A stretch of DNA of 64,000 nucleotides, taken from positions 23,011,000-23,074,999 of the forward strand of contig CM019828.1 in assembly GCA_009763385.1 (NCBI GenBank), given 5' to 3'. Under the pieces are notes generated by a model, which saw only the letters and a list, made by a program, of their open reading frames with translations, ran no database searches and was not told the origin of the DNA. Position 1 is the stretch's first letter, and every line of letters begins with the position of its first letter. This document shows positions 52,801-61,368 of the stretch, piece after piece. The stretch is from Coix lacryma-jobi var. lacryma-jobi. Taxonomy: Eukaryota > Streptophyta > Magnoliopsida > Poales > Poaceae. A program made the translations under genes and the position numbers.

Positions 52801-55641
52801 CGCGGCAGGAGCGGCGCGGCCGGGGGCGGCGGCGCGGCAGGAGCGGCGCGGCCTGGAGGTGCGACACGGCCTGGAGAGGCGGCGCGGCTGAGGCGCTCGA
52901 CGGGTGTCGGGCCTGGAGGTGCGGGCACGTACGTGACGCGTACGTTGAGGGCAGCGGAAGAACAGGATCGATCTTGATACCATGTAAAAACACCGCACAC
53001 CCTAATTAGGGGGGGTGACCTTCATTATATAGCCTAATAGGCTAGAGTTACAATGTACATGGGCCAATGGGCCATACGCCCAATATGGGCTGTTACAATT
53101 CTATTCTAACACCATGTAACATTAAAGGTAATTAAATCTAGCTTCTGTGATTGGCAAAATGGACAAAGAGTACAATTGGGTGGGTTGGAGTGTGGCGACT
53201 TTTGGAATTTGTGCCAAGTTGCTGGCCATCCCAGTCTTTAGGCCCTATTTGGTTGAGCTTTTGGCTTTGACTTTTGGCCCCAAAAGCCAAAAGCCCAACC
53301 AAAGGGCTTTGGTTGGAGCTGGCTTTTGCAGAAGCAAGGGCTTTTCCGTAGTACATTTTTTAAAGCTACTTTGACCCTGCTTTTGGCTTTTGGTGCTTTC
53401 AGTTTTTGAAAATAGGTGAAATAAAAAAACATTTTCATAATTATTTAAAAAACAAAACTAAAAGATATACTTTATACTTGTTTAACCAAACAGCTTAACT
53501 TTTACACAGCTCACAACCACAACAGTTTTTTCCCATAGCTACAGCTCAACTAAACATGCCCTTAGTCTTGTACAGTAGATGGTGTTGTTTTTCAGAATTG
53601 TTTGCTTATTTTCCCTCTTAAGGTATGTTTGGTGTTGTGCTTGTTGATTTAGTCTAGACATGTTATTGCACATTATCTCAATAGAGCATTGCCTTATTAT
53701 TATAAAGTTCATAAGAGCATCGCCAACAGAAGGAGACAAATCCAACCCCAAAAACTAGTTATTGGGTGACATACAAAAAATGTTTAGGGATTTTGATGGT
53801 CTCCTCTCCAACAGAATTAGAAAATCAAATCGCCAATGAGAAAAACAATGGATTGGAGGAGGAGAGGACTCCCCTTTATTTGAGGGGTGAGTGGCTATGA
53901 TTTGAGGGATGGGAAAACAAATTCTCATCGGGGTGGGCTTGCGGAACTGTTGGAGCTAAAAAAATCCTTAAAATGACAGATTTTTCTCATTGGGGGTTAG
54001 AAAAGGGAGACTGTTCGAGATGCTCTAACTGGTATATATATAGATACCGTGATCCCAAACGTTAAATATGCATTGGCTTTATAATTGTGATGTTTGGAAG
54101 AAAGGAGTGTATCCTTATAATTGATTTTTACTTCTTGGAGATTACTAGTGCAATCCAATCCCCTTTCGTTCATGTTTCAGCTACTCAGAACAAGACGGCC
54201 ATTTGTTGCAGAAATAAAAGATGCTATGGGTAACGAGATATTTAAGGTAATATTTCTGCAAGCCACTATGGTGTTTTGTGGAAAAAAAATATTGAATTGT
54301 TGGGTTTAGGTTCGCAGGCCATTTTGGTGGATCAACAGCTCAATTTATGCAGAAGTGGATGGTAAGGTACGTAGATATTCTTAGATTGCTCTAACTAGGG
54401 TAGGACTATCATCTGCATGTGACTCTATGGGAAGTGCTGATAAAGCTTCATTGTTTGGGTTTCGTCAGGAGGTAGGTGTAGTCCACAGGCGTTGGCACCT
54501 TTGGCGGAGAATTTATGACCTGTACTTAGGGTAATATGGTATTCTGATACATTTCCCTTGTCTGGCTGACTAAGTTCAAATCTTCCAGTTCATTGAGTTG
54601 TTCCTGTCTTACTATACTGCCTGAAACCATCTCATCATGTTTCAGGAATAGGCAATTTGCAGTTGTTGAGAATCCAGGATTCTGGAACTGGACCTTTAGC
54701 CTAGTAGATGAAGATGATAAACTGTTGGCTCAGATTGATCGTAACTGGAGGGGCATTGGCTTTGAGGTAATATCCTTTTCATCGTATAATGATCGAAGCA
54801 TACCCTTTTGTTATACCTGATGGACATCCATGTCCATGCATGCCTTTTATGAACCGATTGCATGTTTGACAGCAAATAATGTTTTCATTGACATACAGAT
54901 TAATGATTTAAACTTAGATCACTAAGAACTGTCTGTCTAAATTGTTGTGCTGCTTTTGCTTTCTTCTACACTTAGAAGTTTTTGTGTGTAACTTTTTATA
55001 TTGTACTGGGCTTGCCATTGCCTGATGACACAGTTATGGTGGTATTCTATCTCACAACAGATCCATGTTGGAGTCTGATACATCTGATTTAGTTATGCTA
55101 CACCCTACATCTTTGTACTGTTTTTTTTTTCTCAACTGTACTACATTTGCTCCTAGACTATAGAAGGAATGGGATTGTAAGAACTAATGAGTTTGGAATG
55201 ATAACATCATCTTGTTGTTATGACCACTGTAGCTCTTCACAGATGCTGGTCAGTATGCTATCCGGTTTGGTGATGAGGGACAAAGCCCCAAGTTTGCTCT
55301 CGCTGCAGATGTAAGTGGTATCACTTGCTGTTTGTCATGCCCACCTTTCCCAGTTATTTTATGTCTTACAAATGTTCCAGGACGATGAGTTGCATGTTGT
55401 TCGCCAGTTGACTTTGCCTGAAAGGGCAGTGGCTCTTGCTCTCGCGATTTCCTTGGACAGTGATTACTTCTCTAGAAGAGGTGGCTGGTAAGTAATTGTC
55501 CTTTGTTCCAAATTTGACTTGTCAGTACTCAGGTGGATTCTGTTTTACTCGTTGACGACCTCTGGACCTCTGGTGCTTGAAATTGATCGAAGTGTCTTTA
55601 CAACTTTCAGGGGACTTCCGTTTCTGATTGCCACAGAGTAG
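40819..55641 (+). CDS. AIM25: AIM25-like phospholipid scramblase family protein, 11 exons, 349 aa
   Basis: Exons: 40819-41172, 41875-41961, 42063-42104, 42218-42262, 54181-54246, 54310-54366, 54469-54530, 54646-54766, 55233-55310, 55381-55487, 55611-55641. They sum to 1,050 nt (349 codons plus stop), all phases match. The scramblase domain (PF03803) runs from about residue 130 to the end: ARDIEWASIMFAFEQ, SRYIIMDPLFPQSPVGFI, RRPFWWINSSIYAEVDG, VVHRRWHLWRRIYDLYLG, VENPGFWNWTFSLV, LFTDAGQYAIRFG, YFSRRGGWGLPF. The N terminus (MRWLPRLLSHAAAAGRASAP) looks like a mitochondrial presequence, in line with the yeast relative AIM25. Intron 1 has a GC donor (GAG/GCAAGC); the rest are GT-AG. Intron 4 (42263-54180) is swollen by nested retrotransposons, yet the coding sequence is intact. 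The upstream ORF extending into the LTR is not native. Confidence 0.93.
41173..41874 (+). other. AIM25 intron 1, GC-AG, containing a decayed duplicate of the exon 2 start
   Basis: Two related blocks (about 41445-41600 and 41731-41885) both read through CCTGGCTA...ATTGGGAAT...CCCTGTGCTCAAATT and end in TTTATAG followed by (T/A)CCAAACTGGCT or AACAAACTGGCT. The second is the true exon 2 acceptor. The first (41585-41600) is a decoy leading into an exon-like sequence with an early stop. Additional direct repeats (CAGAGAGTGCAC and CAGAGATTGCAC, about 41284 and 41605) indicate a tandem duplication. Confidence 0.65.
42335..42438. repeat. Two-copy tandem repeat, 52-bp unit, in AIM25 intron 4
   Basis: ATTTTTTTGGATCTGAGTCA begins both copies at 42335 and 42387, which run to TGCATAGC with essentially no differences. 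It is recent and lies just upstream of the chromovirus insertion. Confidence 0.9.
42813..46226 (-). mobile_element. Element B: non-autonomous LTR element nested in the 3' LTR of element A
   Basis: LTRs at 45728-46226 (499 bp, 5') and 42813-43294 (482 bp, 3') start (minus) TGTCATACGCC and end GCCTTACA. The TSD is CCGGC (42808-42812 and 46227-46231). The 17-bp length difference is a duplicated CAGTACCCGCG-type palindrome. A TGGTATCGCGAGACC primer site follows the 5' LTR and a purine tract (GAAGGGGGGAGAGA) precedes the 3' LTR. The 2.4-kb interior is essentially one ORF. No RT, RNase H or integrase is present. Confidence 0.9.
43126..45687 (-). CDS. Element B single ORF, 853 aa, with retropepsin-like domain and no polymerase
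   Basis: Minus-strand ORF from ATG 45685-45687 (METFNKNSYSSF) to a TAG at 43126-43128 inside the 3' LTR, with no internal stop. Residues 1 to about 450 are Thr/Asn/Asp-rich and probably disordered, with no Gag core or zinc knuckle that I recognise. Residues about 460-575 are a retropepsin: ILVDSGATHNVID (Asp481), then VDVVLGSLWLANLG, homologous in pattern to the element A protease (LRALVDTGSTHTFIN...DLVLGVQWLRTLG). The C-terminal ~280 residues are unfamiliar, with MEQGLLFFDGRFYLG and NNWLWHQRVDALIGEGGRD. An alternative upstream start inside the LTR would add 49 residues. The ORF is intact, which is unusual here. Function unknown beyond the protease fold. Confidence 0.75.
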   Translation of the reverse strand: METFNKNSYSSFVPFRNGIYTIVNNEPAPTFNFGAPTINNSSTLPGQLQSMAATTSIALENFRIVTDRWAKELEELFSSLASPSEDETTMETQQVGLVTVNNPITTTMEESLSSGTAEIVAINNPANSSDDIVSDKSMDLQTTDLIQSENKGDAANNITTNIDDAIVELDGRSHDEEPELARSAGTVIINAPTNKEIDPIGTTVDMIQPSLDLNAVIDMEDATNDAHKLLDGTPVQAEHHQETMTTTPTAPQNAAKLSGAFAFITGAPNITSTPHTNVDAVDDAVLEEQQKDDNDYTLVAITKPAPNVHLVPPDTNNNVLIKLKPNTDVHQLFDEKPTRLGQHLATRKDKQKRPYITDNISDKPSYISNGNILLGGLPSGNKLRTVATQLTQAEHHQTQPVTWLSKQVEYPTSRAPSTTASATSPTLQLYLHTNNNKSSCKLFLGWPNNLNNMVIGFGVAGNPPMYLAGVINRADVHILVDSGATHNVIDITSARLLGLLERRIDTTVIMGSGNEGHCQAAFAMPLRINGKIFNIDAFLSIGNDVDVVLGSLWLANLGRLTWDFTTMELQHYRNGNPITFTTVRRQQQAPAPQEAPPLVLNMAQHARRSSIFDHVDTDAAIFIDMRREVLEQWELRRIALAITNGIAAPTWSMEQGLLFFDGRFYLGITSPLLTGLMVHGGAQHMQLLAIGAYTPPSWMHGRSTPSTILLGRAWSEGSVVSTTMVASVDLLGHQFASVDNVYIALRPNSRLHSLLPDNFDLGSFFGSMLDLTTTPPNGINNWLWHQRVDALIGEGGRDVIRLMAPSGLDGSAGRLLGPWANALAAAALQPRRREQYPRVLFIRAAAVTAKGSN
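46203..46409 (-). pseudogene. Chromodomain of element A pol
   Basis: The minus-strand frame reads GRWELLVQWAGSSAADAAWE followed by PLTDFKERYPSFQL, a chromodomain core (VQW, then W-E). Chromovirus chromodomains target integration to particular chromatin. It is one frameshift away from the preceding integrase C terminus. Confidence 0.85.
46406..46960 (-). pseudogene. Element A integrase C-terminal region
   Basis: WAEFCFNTSYQSSLRTTPFE, VYGRPPP and VGDWVLLRL are the conserved C-terminal blocks of Ty3 integrase, and AYRLQLPPRARIHVALLKKF the GPY/F-type end. It is frameshifted relative to the upstream integrase core. Confidence 0.85.
46753..50235 (-). pseudogene. Element A gag end and pol: protease, RT, RNase H, integrase core
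   Basis: One minus-strand frame covers the Gag C terminus with a knuckle CYFCLEPYSKEHQC, protease LRALVDTGSTHTFIN, RT (CVDYRALNDATVKDKFPIP, TKIDLRSGYHQVRM, MPFGLTNAPATFQALMN), RNase H (FVVDCDASGAGFGAVLHQG) and the integrase core with HHCC (HEVGHEGVQ...CAVCQCNK), AMDFVEGF, SDRDTVF and DGQSEV. The RT catalytic pair reads FFYDILIY at 48475-48480, with Tyr where Asp is expected. TAG stops lie before LNKCDNF, after YSHS and after KAVRH. Each is consistent with TGG-to-TAG. A run of 19 C at 49079-49097 encodes poly-Gly. Confidence 0.88.
50237..50881 (-). pseudogene. Element A gag, N-terminal part (Arg/Gly/Asp repeats)
   Basis: Starts at the ATG 50879-50881 (MDEKLDRILGQL, a short coiled coil) and becomes a long Arg/Asp/Gly/Tyr repeat region (RGYDDYSGRGY-like), then PKIPFPTFDG. 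A frameshift immediately after FDG separates it from the Gag core (SDPLT, then a TAG, then LNKCDNF). RNA binding by such RG-rich Gag segments is inference. Confidence 0.8.
50947..51318 (-). repeat. Element A 5' LTR (372 bp)
   Basis: Plus-strand TGATACGGCG...CACAACA. It is near-identical to the other LTR except for scattered substitutions. The internal PBS side lies to its left at 50930-50945. Confidence 0.92.
51319..51764 (+). other. Original AIM25 intron 4 sequence between elements A and C
   Basis: AT-rich intron DNA without TIRs, LTRs or coding signatures. Confidence 0.6.
51765..53111 (-). mobile_element. Element C: deleted Ty1/copia element with 128/129-bp LTRs
   Basis: LTRs 52983-53111 (5' for the minus strand) and 51765-51892 (3') start TGTTAGAATAG and end GTTTTTACA. 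TSD CCATG (51760-51764 and 53112-53116). The minus strand has TGGTATCAAGATCG next to the 5' LTR and a purine tract GAGGGAGGATG next to the 3' LTR. The interior holds a GC-rich leader (52560-52975) and one short fusion ORF. Protease, integrase and RT are absent. Confidence 0.92.
51905..52549 (-). CDS. In-frame gag::RNase H fusion ORF of element C, 214 aa
   Basis: Residues 1 to about 125 are a copia Gag N terminus (UBN2-type: LEQPNYSKWKAFFTALCGKY, then GHIDGT, DPLWSQPDACVRGWMYGSV). At about residue 125 (nt 52174) the sequence jumps to the end of copia RNase H: VYCDNVSAVYMTANHVHHRRTKHIEIDIHF, then QFADIMTKGLP. The junction is in frame and the ORF is open to its natural stop. The RNase H part lacks the first catalytic residues, so enzyme activity is not expected. 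Confidence 0.85.
   Translation of the reverse strand: MTTLSDSSATSGVLSSESSGVLGSFHAAYASVNVKQYVPIALSLEQPNYSKWKAFFTALCGKYRLLGHIDGTTAARPTDPLWSQPDACVRGWMYGSVDDAVLDLAMEPDQDARALFVSIEALFLQELHAPIASATIVYCDNVSAVYMTANHVHHRRTKHIEIDIHFVREKVALGQVRVLHVPSSHQFADIMTKGLPVQLFTDFRSSLCIRETPP
53117..53237 (+). other. Intron 4 sequence between element C and the next MITE
   Basis: AT-rich, no feature seen. Confidence 0.5.
53238..53563. mobile_element. MITE with TIR AGGGC(C/A)TRTTTRGTTGAGCT
   Basis: The left end reads GGCCCTATTTGGTTGAGCTT and the right end is the inverted GCTCAACTAAACATGCCC. Inside are repeated TTTGGCTTTTGG words. About 325 bp, non-coding. Confidence 0.7.
53714..54026. mobile_element. MITE with TIR AGAGCATC(G/T)C(C/G)AACAG
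   Basis: Left AGAGCATCGCCAACAG and right CTGTTCGAGATGCTCT are inverted repeats enclosing about 280 bp of non-coding sequence. The GAGCATCTCCAACAG end type is widespread in grasses. Confidence 0.7.
54767..55232 (+). other. AIM25 intron 8
   Basis: 466 bp between GAG/GTAATATCC and CCACTGTAG/CTCTTC. AT-rich, no element detected. Confidence 0.7.
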
Positions 55642-56110
55642 ACACACGAACCACCATCGCCCATATATAAGGAAGAAGTTTTCTGTTTGATTCCTGAAGA
55701 AGGCTTGCAGTTACACTCAGTACTGTTGTCAGGTGACTGGCATCATCGCCAGAGGCAGTAACTGTTTCTGCGTGCTTCTGCTTCATCCGAAAGCCGAGGT
55801 TGCCTAAGGAGAGATTTCCGAAGACTTTCTTTCCCCCTTGTTTTATGTATGCATAGTGGAAGCAATTCATCCCCCACACATGCACTAAATTTCTAGCCTT
55901 TCGCTTGAACTTATTTTGGCTGTTTCGGTGGTGATAAGCCGGATAAGTTCAGGCTAGTCCACTGGAGCCTGGTGTTCACGATGGAACTCGTCTGCTAGCC
56001 CACTTGCATTGCATCCCTGCTGTCAGGTGACTGCACGTCTGCACCTGATGTAATGTTTAGGCAGCTGTGACTGCCGAATTGATCCATGCGTCACTGATAT
56101 TTCGAAACTA
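55642..56110 (+). other. AIM25 3' UTR and downstream region
   Basis: Follows the TAG stop at 55639-55641. No canonical AATAAA is evident. No coding signature and no repeat up to the M1-family MITE. Confidence 0.5.
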
Positions 56111-56442
56111 GGTCTTGTTTAGTTCGTGTATTAAAAGTTTTTAGGTGTCACATTTGTTTCGGTACTAATTTAGTCTATTAAAATCAGACTAATAAGAAAA
56201 TAAATTATATGCTCCGTCTGAAAATCGTGAGAAAAATTTATTAAGACTAATTAATCTATCATTAATATATATTTATTATAGCATAATATTGCTAAATTAT
56301 GAACTAATTAGGCTTAAAAATTATCTTGCAAAGTTATCGTAATTTGAGTAGTTAGTTATTTTTTAGTTTATATTTAATACTTTATATATGTGTCTAAATA
56401 TTTGATGCGATTGGTGAAAAAAAATTAGGACGCGAACCGGCC
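56111..56442. mobile_element. MITE, family M1, second copy
   Basis: Starts GGTCTTGTTTAGTTCG and ends near CGAACCGGCC. Shares ordered blocks with 4862-5143 (GTACTAATTTAGTC, GACTAATTAATCT, AACTAATTAGGCTTAAAAA). Confidence 0.65.
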
Positions 56443-56464
56443 GAGCATCTCTAATAGTTTGGTA

Positions 56465-56721
56465 CTCCCTCCGTCCCAAGATATAAGGCACGCACGTATT
56501 TCAAAATTCAAACTTTCTTATCTTTGACTAACAATTAGCCTAATCATATAAAAAGTTTATACTATAAAAGTAGTTGCATTATATTTATATTTAGAAATAC
56601 TTTCTAATGATCAAACTTTTATTTCTATAAATTATATATTATGAGAGAAATTATAGGTCAAAATCTATTCTTGGAGACCGCACCGAGTCAAATCGCGCCT
56701 TATATCTTGGGACGGAGGGAG
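56465..56721 (+). mobile_element. Stowaway MITE (257 bp), copy 1
   Basis: TIR CTCCCTCCGTCCCAAGATAT at both ends, TSD TA (56463-56464 and 56722-56723). Stowaway elements are Tc1/mariner-type MITEs with TA targets. Confidence 0.93.
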
Positions 56722-56743
56722 TAAAAAGCAGTTGCTAAATATT

Positions 56744-57800
56744 GAGCCTTTTACTTGTACTCCCTCCGTCCCAAGATATAAGGCGCGATTTGACTCGGTG
56801 CGGTCTCCAAGAATAGATTTTGACCTATAATTTCTCTCATAATATATAATTTATAGAAATAAAAGTTTGATCATTAGAAAGTATTTCTAAATATAAATAT
56901 AATGCAACTACTTTTATAGTATAAACTTTTTATATGATTAGGCTAATGGTTAGTCAAAGATAAGAAAGTTTGAATTTTGAAATACGTGTGTGCATTATAT
57001 CTTGGGACGGAGGGAGTATGTCATTAAAAAAGATGGTGTAATCGTCTACATCTCTCGAAGATGGATTCTAATGCTCTTGTCCTTGGGTCTGAAAATTTCT
57101 CTCTCATGTCATTCCGTCTGTTTTCAGTACTAACGGTGTTAAATAGACTTCAATGCCACTAAGAACTTTGTTTCTGATGTGCCATGAATAGCGTGGCGGT
57201 GTGACCCGTTTTGATTGTGAATTGGCTGGATATGGGCTAGACGTGGGTTCATCCGGGCCCAAACTAGACCCAGGTAGTAATTAATAGATTATAAATAATT
57301 ATGGAACTGCTTTGGGATATACGCGCAAATTTTTAAATAAGGAGTACCGGAACAGTAGCCATTTATTTTTCTCTCTCTTACTTACCTATCAAATATGACA
57401 CTTGTATTAGAATTTATTCCCCTTTTCCCTTTATTAGTTTTCTTTTCATTATTTTTTCCTTTTGTTCATCGGTCACTCACTGCCAGTGCTTTTTCTTTTT
57501 CTTATATTCAATTTTGTTTTTTAAATTTCGCACTCTCTTGCTTACCGTGGAATCATTTGCCATACATGCCTCATTTTTTTCTAGTCGAGGCACCCAACAG
57601 CCAGTGGCGCATGAGAAACAAAGTTTTCAGGGACATTGAAGTCTTTTGTCATCCATATTTAACGCCGTTAGTGCTGAAAACAAACGGAATGATGTGAGAG
57701 AGAAAACATTTTAGACCCAGGGACAAGAACGTTAGAACCTATTTTCGAAGGACATAGATGATTACACCATCTTTTTTAATGGCATCCAAGTAAAAGACTC
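56744..57800. mobile_element. Mutator-like non-autonomous element with long TIRs; Stowaway copy 2 lies in its left TIR
   Basis: 57019-57170 and the inverted 57620-57790 share long blocks: ATTAAAAAAGATGGTGTAATC, CTTGTCC(T/C)TGGGTCT, TCATTCCGTYTGTTTTCAG, ACTAACGG(T/C)GTTAAATA. The end block TTTTACTTGKATGYCATTAAAA continues through the Stowaway insertion on the left. TIRs longer than 100 bp fit Mutator-like elements. The interior shows no transposase. I did not find a 9-bp TSD, so exact ends are uncertain. Confidence 0.6.
56760..57016 (-). mobile_element. Stowaway MITE (257 bp), copy 2, inverted relative to copy 1
   Basis: Same length and nearly the exact reverse complement of copy 1, with only a few differing bases near one end (ATAATGCACACACG versus ATAAGGCACGCACG). 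TSD TA (56758-56759 and 57017-57018). Only 38 bp separate the two elements, TSDs included. Confidence 0.93.
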
Positions 57801-57964
57801 CTGATTTTTGTCCGTTGTTGTTGGCACGCTGAGACGTATTTCTATTTTGATCCGATGAACCAATAGAGGCGATCCTCACCAATTGTGACTTTTAACTGTA
57901 ATTTACCTATAGTTATAAGAAAGTTCATGATTTGTTTCTTTCAAATAGTAAAAGTATCTTAACA
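57801..57964. other. Spacer before the hAT element
   Basis: AT-rich, no feature seen. Confidence 0.4.
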
Positions 57965-58759
57965 ATTTATACCAAAGTTCCGCTAGGCGGCGACCAGGCG
58001 GCGCCTAGGCGCGATTAAGCGCTAGGCGATGGGTCTCCGCCTCGCCTACGGGGGTGGGCGGGCTCCTGGGCGCTAGGCGGAGATAGGCGGCGAGGAGGCG
58101 GCGAGGAGGCGGGCACGAGCTGGGCGAGCCGCGAAATCCCGCCCGCCCGCCCGCTGGCGCGAAAATAGCCCGCGCGGAGGCGGAGCGCGCGCGAAATCCC
58201 GCTCTGCGCGCACGCGGATGACCTCCCGCTCCCGCCCGCCGGACGGATAAGGGAGAGAGAGAGAGAGAGGGAGGGAGGGAGAGGGAGAGAGACGCTGACC
58301 GCCGCCAGACGAGCTCCACCCGCCATCCGCCGTCCGCCGTCCGCGATCCGCGCGGGCTCTTCCGCCGTCCGCCGTCCGCGCGGGCTCTTCCGCCGTCCGC
58401 CGTCCGCCGGGAGGTCATCCGCGCGCAAAGGACCGCGCGGGCTCTTCCCCTGCTCGTCGCCGGTCCTGCTTCTCCCCTCCCCGTCCGGTCGTCCCCTGCA
58501 CCTGCTCCCGCCGGTACTGCTCCTGCTCCCCGCCGGCCACCCCAAGGTGACTTCCTCTGCTCCTCTCCCTGCTCCTTTCCCTATGGCCCTCCTCTGTTCC
58601 TCACAAGGTGAGGTCCCTGCTCTGCTCCTCTGCTCCTCTGCTCCTCTCCCTGCTTCTCTGCTCCTCTGTTCCTCACAAGGTGAGGTCCCTACTCTGCTCA
58701 GCCTGTTCTTGTAGTTGTAGTGAAAGAGGTCCCTATTCTTGTGATTGCCTGAATCCAGG

Positions 58760-61368
58760 ATGTCGACAGCAGATGGAGATGGTTTACCTGCAGCTAGTAA
58801 TCAAACAGAGGCAACGAATCTCCTGAAAAGGAATTCGGATGATGTCGGATGGGAGTATGGGGTCCTTGTTGATCCTTCCAACAAGGACAAGGTGAAGTGC
58901 AATCTATGTGACAAGGTGATGCAAGGAGGCATTTATCGGTTGAAGCAGCATTTGGCCCATGACGGAAAGAATGTGGCGAAATGCAAGGCTAAAACACCGC
59001 AGGCTCTGGAGGCTAAAGAGAAGTGCAAGAAAGCACTAGATGATGCAAAAAGGAAGAGGGAGGAGAAGACTGTTCGTGAGCTAGAACTTAGAGAGGAAGT
59101 TAATGTGTCTAGGGTTGGAGAGTCAGAGGAAGTGACTTGTGTTGGAAGTTCAGAGCCTCACAAATTAGGACCCATTGACAAATGGACACGTGCTATTGAT
59201 CCTAAAGCTACCAAGACTGAATCTTTGAAGCAACAGCAGCTGAACAAGGAGCTTTGGAAAGAAAGAACACATGAGGTGCATAAGTACATTGCAAGATGGG
59301 CCTATACACATGGTAAATTGCTTATTGCTGTTTGGTTGTTGTTATTGGCTTATTGCTATACTGATCACTAATTAGGTTTTTTTTATCATGGGCAGCAATA
59401 CCTTTCAATGCATGTGACAATGATGAGTTCAAGCAAATGTGTGAAGCAATTGGTCAGTTTGGTCCAGGTCTTGTACCCCCATGTCAAGATTCACTGCGAG
59501 AGAGATTGCTGGAAGAAGAATATGCAAGAACCAAGAGCTTGCTGCAGGAACGTGAAGCCGAGAAGATGAAAAATGGGTGCTCTATTATGACCGATGCTTG
59601 GTCAGATAGGAAGAGGAGAAGCATAATGAATGTGCGCACTAATTGTGCTGATGGAACCACCTTCATCAGCTCAAAAGAGATGTCAAATGTGTCACACACA
59701 AGTGAAGTCATCTTCGAACTAGTGGACAAAGCAATTGAAGAAATTGGTCCAGAACATGTGGTGCAAGTAGTGACAGACAATGCCTCTAACAACATGGGAG
59801 CAAAGAAGTTACTGCTTGAGAAGAGACCAAACTTATTTTGGACCTCTTGTGCAGCTCACACAATCAACTTGATGCTGCAAGGAATTGGCAACATGCCTCG
59901 GTTCAAGAAGGTGATTGACCAAGCAAAGTCATTCACCATATTTGTCTATGGGCATACAAGAACATTGGATTGCTTGAGGCACTTCACAGATGGGAAAGAG
60001 GTAGTGAGGCCAGGAGTGACTAGGTTTGCTACAAACTTTCTCACTTTGAGCAGCATGCAAGACAAGAAGGACCAGTTAAGGAAGATGGTGGTTCATAGTA
60101 GGTGGGACTCTTTGAATGATGTGAAATCAAAGAAAGGAAAAGAGGCCACAGCAACTATATTGAGTCCAACCTTTTGGAAGGAAGTGAAGCTAACATTGGC
60201 TGTTTTTGAGCCATTGGTCAAAGTACTCCGTTTGGTTGATGGGGATGTGAAGCCATCCATGGGTTTCGTTTATGGAGAACTACTAAAGGCAAAGAGACAG
60301 ATCAAAGAGGCCTTCAACAATAATGAGTCTAGGTTCAAGGAGGTAATTGCTGTTGTTGACAAGAAGTTCAAAGGAAGACTTGATTCTCCATTGCACTTGA
60401 CAGCTTATTTGCCGAATCCACACTATAGCTATACTAACCCATCCATCTTTGATGAGCCCACAATAACAGAAGGGTTCATAGCTTGTGTTGAGACATTTTA
60501 TTATTATGATGAGGAGATGCAAGATCAGGCTGCCAACATTGAACTCAAAAAATTTCAGAATAGAGAAGGGCCATTTAACAAGAAGCTTGCAAGGACTTTT
60601 CAAAACTTTGATTACAATCCAGGTAGAGGTACATGCTATTACATGGGTATTTGCTTGCTGTTTTCATCTAAATAACATGGTTGTTTGCTTGCTGTTTTCA
60701 TCTAAGTAACATGTTTGTTTGATGTTTTCAAATCTAAATGAGCTGTTTTATTTTATTTCAGCATCATGGTGGCGGCTGTATGGAACTGAGACACCAGCTT
60801 TACAGAAGATGGCTACAAGGATCTTATCTTTGACATCAAGCTCTTCAGGCTGTGAAAGAAATTGGAGTGGGTTTGAAGCGGTTAGTACCTATCTATTATG
60901 ACTTATGAACCAAAACAGCAACATTATGGTTAAATTGCAGAACTGAAAATGCTCTTTTTTCTTAATTTATAGATACACACTAAGAAGAGAAATAAGCTTA
61001 CTACAACCCGCCTCAACAAGTTGGTGTTTATTCAATTCAACAACAAGCTGCTGAATAAGAGAGACAAAATCAAGACAAAGAAAATCACTGATGTTCTCTT
61101 CTCTAGTGATACAAATGAAGCTCAAGGTTTTCTCCGAGAGGGTGGAGATGATTGTGCGTTAGTTGTGTTTAGAGATGAGGAAGATGAGGATGAGATGGAA
61201 GGTACAGGGATACCTTGGTCTGTTATTGGAGAGGCAGTGGGAGCAGATGAACAGCTTCAGCGGCGTAGAAGTGCAAGAGTGAGGGAGCTCTATGAAGGAG
61301 AAGAGTTCGAGTCTGAAGAGGAAGAGTTTGATGAAGATGATGTGAACTACAGTGAAGATGAGATATGA
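58760..61368 (+). CDS. hAT transposase, BED zinc finger plus DUF659 plus dimerisation domain, 764 aa, intact
   Basis: Exons 58760-59312, 59396-60622, 60762-60880 and 60973-61368 sum to 2,295 nt with matching phases and no internal stop. All introns are GT-AG. The BED-type zinc finger has Cys47, Cys50, His64 and Cys75. The DUF659/RNase H-like catalytic region carries TDAWSD (Asp251) and VVTDNASNN (Asp312). The C-terminal dimerisation block has SGCERNWSGFEA (about 622-633). The tail is acidic (EEEEFDEDD). The upstream ORF could start at a TTG, but ATG 58760 follows an acceptor-like CCAG and is the likely start. Nothing in the protein is visibly defective, so an active enzyme is possible. Confidence 0.93.

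Noticed and set aside
57395..57697. ORF inside the Mutator-like element as a captured gene
   Set aside because: Composition is Phe/Ser/Leu-rich from T-rich DNA; part of it is the inverted TIR itself.
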